Positions 13,724 to 14,935 of a stretch of 14,935 bases of DNA are shown in pieces. The notes beneath the pieces are model-generated. The model was not told where the DNA came from, made no database searches, and worked only from the letters and a program-made list of their open reading frames with translations. Both the position numbers and the translations under genes were made by a program. Every line of letters starts with the position of its first letter. The first letter of the stretch is position 1. The stretch is from Candidatus Aenigmatarchaeota archaeon (GTDB lineage: Archaea; Aenigmatarchaeota; Aenigmatarchaeia; QMZP01; JAFGSV01), in contig CP070804.1 of assembly GCA_020343635.1 (NCBI GenBank), positions 188,664 to 203,598 of the forward strand, given 5' to 3'.

Positions 13724-14935
13724 TCACTTGAATTCCTTGAGGAGGAAGGCTATCCTCGTCTTCTGTTCCTTGAGCTTGTCCTCCAGAATCCTCTTCTCAT
13801 TCGCATGCTGGTTTATTATCTTCTGCATCTCCTTCTTATCTGCATCGAATTTCTGTTCAAGTTTTTTCTGGTTATTTCTGAAATCCGTGAGATTGTTGAT
13901 CAGACTGTCTACCTTATCGTTAAGCTTTTTCGTAGGGACGGCCCTCTTGTCAAGTTCGTTTATCCGGTCTTCAAGACCGTCAGCACGCCTGATGAAGAAT
14001 TCGCGTATATCAAGTACGTCCTTGGTCTTGTTGTCAAGCTCTGTGATTATTTCCTTGGGTGTTTGTAGCTTTTCTATCATATCGAGCAGATCGTGATTCT
14101 TTGCCTTGAGCGCATCTATCCTGTCTTCCAGCCTTTCATCGTTTTCTTTCAGTGCCTCCGTCTTCTCAGTTGCTGCGTCCATCTCGCCTTTAAGGGTCGA
14201 AAGTTCTGCTATATCGTTATGCATTTCCGAAATCATATTTTCTACTGACTGGATCTTGTCTTCCACAAATGCGAACCTTCCGGCAAAATCCTTCCTGATT
14301 GTGCTGGATTCCGACTCTATCATTCCTGGAAACAGTTCCTTTATCTTATCTGTTGTTCCCGCCATCTGCACCCTTTCAAAGTTCTTCATGCTGTCGTTGA
14401 TTTCCTTAATAGTGGTACCCAGCTGCTTAGTCAAATCCTCGATCTTGGCTATTCTCTCCTCGAACTTGTAGAGCGTCTTTATGTCCTTACGGTCTCCCTT
14501 TAGCTCAAGAAGCAGCTCGTCGAGCTTTTCCTTCACTTTTTCATTGACTTCCTCGACAGCCTTGACTTTCTTCTGGAAGGGCTCGAGCTTCTCCTCGGTC
14601 TGCCTCCTGACGACGAGGGGTATGACTTCCTCCTTGAGGTCATCTGCTGTTGATATAAGCATCCTCAGCCTCTGCACGTTCTCAGGTCCAAGCTTCTTCT
14701 CGAACTGGTCCATCTTCTGCTCCATATCCGGGAACCTGTCAAGCACTTCAAGTTCCCTGTCCAGGGCCATGAACCTGTTCTCAGCTTCTTCCTTGAATGC
14801 ATCAACCAGGGTGGCAATATCTTTGAGGGACTTTTTGATTCCGTCCACCTCCTTTTTGAGCTCGAGTCCGCCTCCCATGGCCATCATTCCCGTGGCTGCC
14901 TCTGCTGGCGCTCCCGGCTGTCCCGGGGGTCCTCC
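13724..14935 (-). CDS. Coiled-coil protein with Pro/Gly-rich N-terminus, 5' end outside window
   Basis: The frame is open to the right edge, so the start is probably beyond it. The first Met inside the window is at 14887, but 16 further in-frame codons upstream read GGPPGQPGAPAEAATG, a Pro/Gly/Ala-rich linker that looks like protein sequence. From GLELKKEVDG onward there are about 380 residues of charged coiled coil broken by short Pro-containing turns (RFPDMEQ, LGPENV, EVIPLV, LFPGMI, LQTPKE, RAVPTKK). No enzymatic motif or membrane segment is seen in the visible 403 codons. Its stop is four bases before the ATG of the 687-aa gene, so it is upstream in the same operon. The operon promoter is not in the window. 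Confidence 0.82.
   Translation of the reverse strand, partial: GGPPGQPGAPAEAATGMMAMGGGLELKKEVDGIKKSLKDIATLVDAFKEEAENRFMALDRELEVLDRFPDMEQKMDQFEKKLGPENVQRLRMLISTADDLKEEVIPLVVRRQTEEKLEPFQKKVKAVEEVNEKVKEKLDELLLELKGDRKDIKTLYKFEERIAKIEDLTKQLGTTIKEINDSMKNFERVQMAGTTDKIKELFPGMIESESSTIRKDFAGRFAFVEDKIQSVENMISEMHNDIAELSTLKGEMDAATEKTEALKENDERLEDRIDALKAKNHDLLDMIEKLQTPKEIITELDNKTKDVLDIREFFIRRADGLEDRINELDKRAVPTKKLNDKVDSLINNLTDFRNNQKKLEQKFDADKKEMQKIINQHANEKRILEDKLKEQKTRIAFLLKEFK

Noticed and set aside
9753..14935. SMC, Rad50 or MukB-type chromosome proteins
   Set aside because: No Walker A or B, signature motif or hinge is visible in any of the three coiled-coil proteins within the window.
1..14935. Mobile element, CRISPR array or defence island
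   Set aside because: No transposase, integrase, terminal repeats, direct-repeat arrays or Cas-type motifs were seen; base composition and codon choice look even by eye.

Overview
The window looks archaeal. It encodes a HerA-type ATPase, an archaeal FAD-synthase-like nucleotidyltransferase, paired SLC41/MgtE-type transporter halves with a PhoU/TrkA-C partner, and a pilin-like protein with a short class III-type leader. TATA-like boxes recur about 20-30 bases before start codons, and Shine-Dalgarno sites fit the archaeal 16S tail (GGATCACCTCC). AGG/AGA and ATA codons are frequent. The exact lineage cannot be fixed from sequence alone; an uncultivated euryarchaeal or DPANN-type genome is my guess.

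Layout. Bases 1-2040 (minus): a coiled-coil protein of unknown function translationally coupled to a downstream aldo/keto reductase that runs off the left edge. Bases 2132-3430 (minus): a leaderless gene for a soluble eight-repeat PQQ-type beta-propeller. Bases 3519-5302 (minus): a HerA/DUF87 ATPase with a Pro/Gln-rich multi-pass membrane protein behind it. Bases 5392-5867 (plus): two small unknown proteins. Bases 5868-6866 (minus): an OB-fold plus HD-domain protein of the YhaM type. Bases 6904-7781 (minus): a RibL-like nucleotidyltransferase overlapping a pilin-like surface protein. Bases 7832-9595 (plus): two SLC41/MgtE-like half transporters and a PhoU-TrkA-C protein, which look like a divalent-cation transporter with its regulator supplied in trans. 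Bases 9592-14935 (minus): a tightly packed run of three long coiled-coil proteins (at least 403, 687 and 633 aa) ending in a 51-aa single-span membrane protein that is easily missed.

The most interesting region is the right third. About 5.3 kb is devoted to adjacent genes for very long, nearly Pro/Cys/Trp-free coiled coils with no visible enzymatic domain, followed by a tiny membrane protein with a basic tail. This could be an undescribed filament or scaffold system, but function is inference only. Other points: the PhoU-TrkA-C gene has no ATG/GTG/TTG that would include its conserved N-terminus and seems to start at ATA; one AT-rich element sits centrally between two divergent starts; two convergent gene pairs have abutting or overlapping stop codons; and several operon genes use Shine-Dalgarno sites that incorporate the previous stop codon. 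No rRNA, tRNA, CRISPR array, insertion sequence or integrase was seen. No intergenic stretch exceeds about 120 bases.
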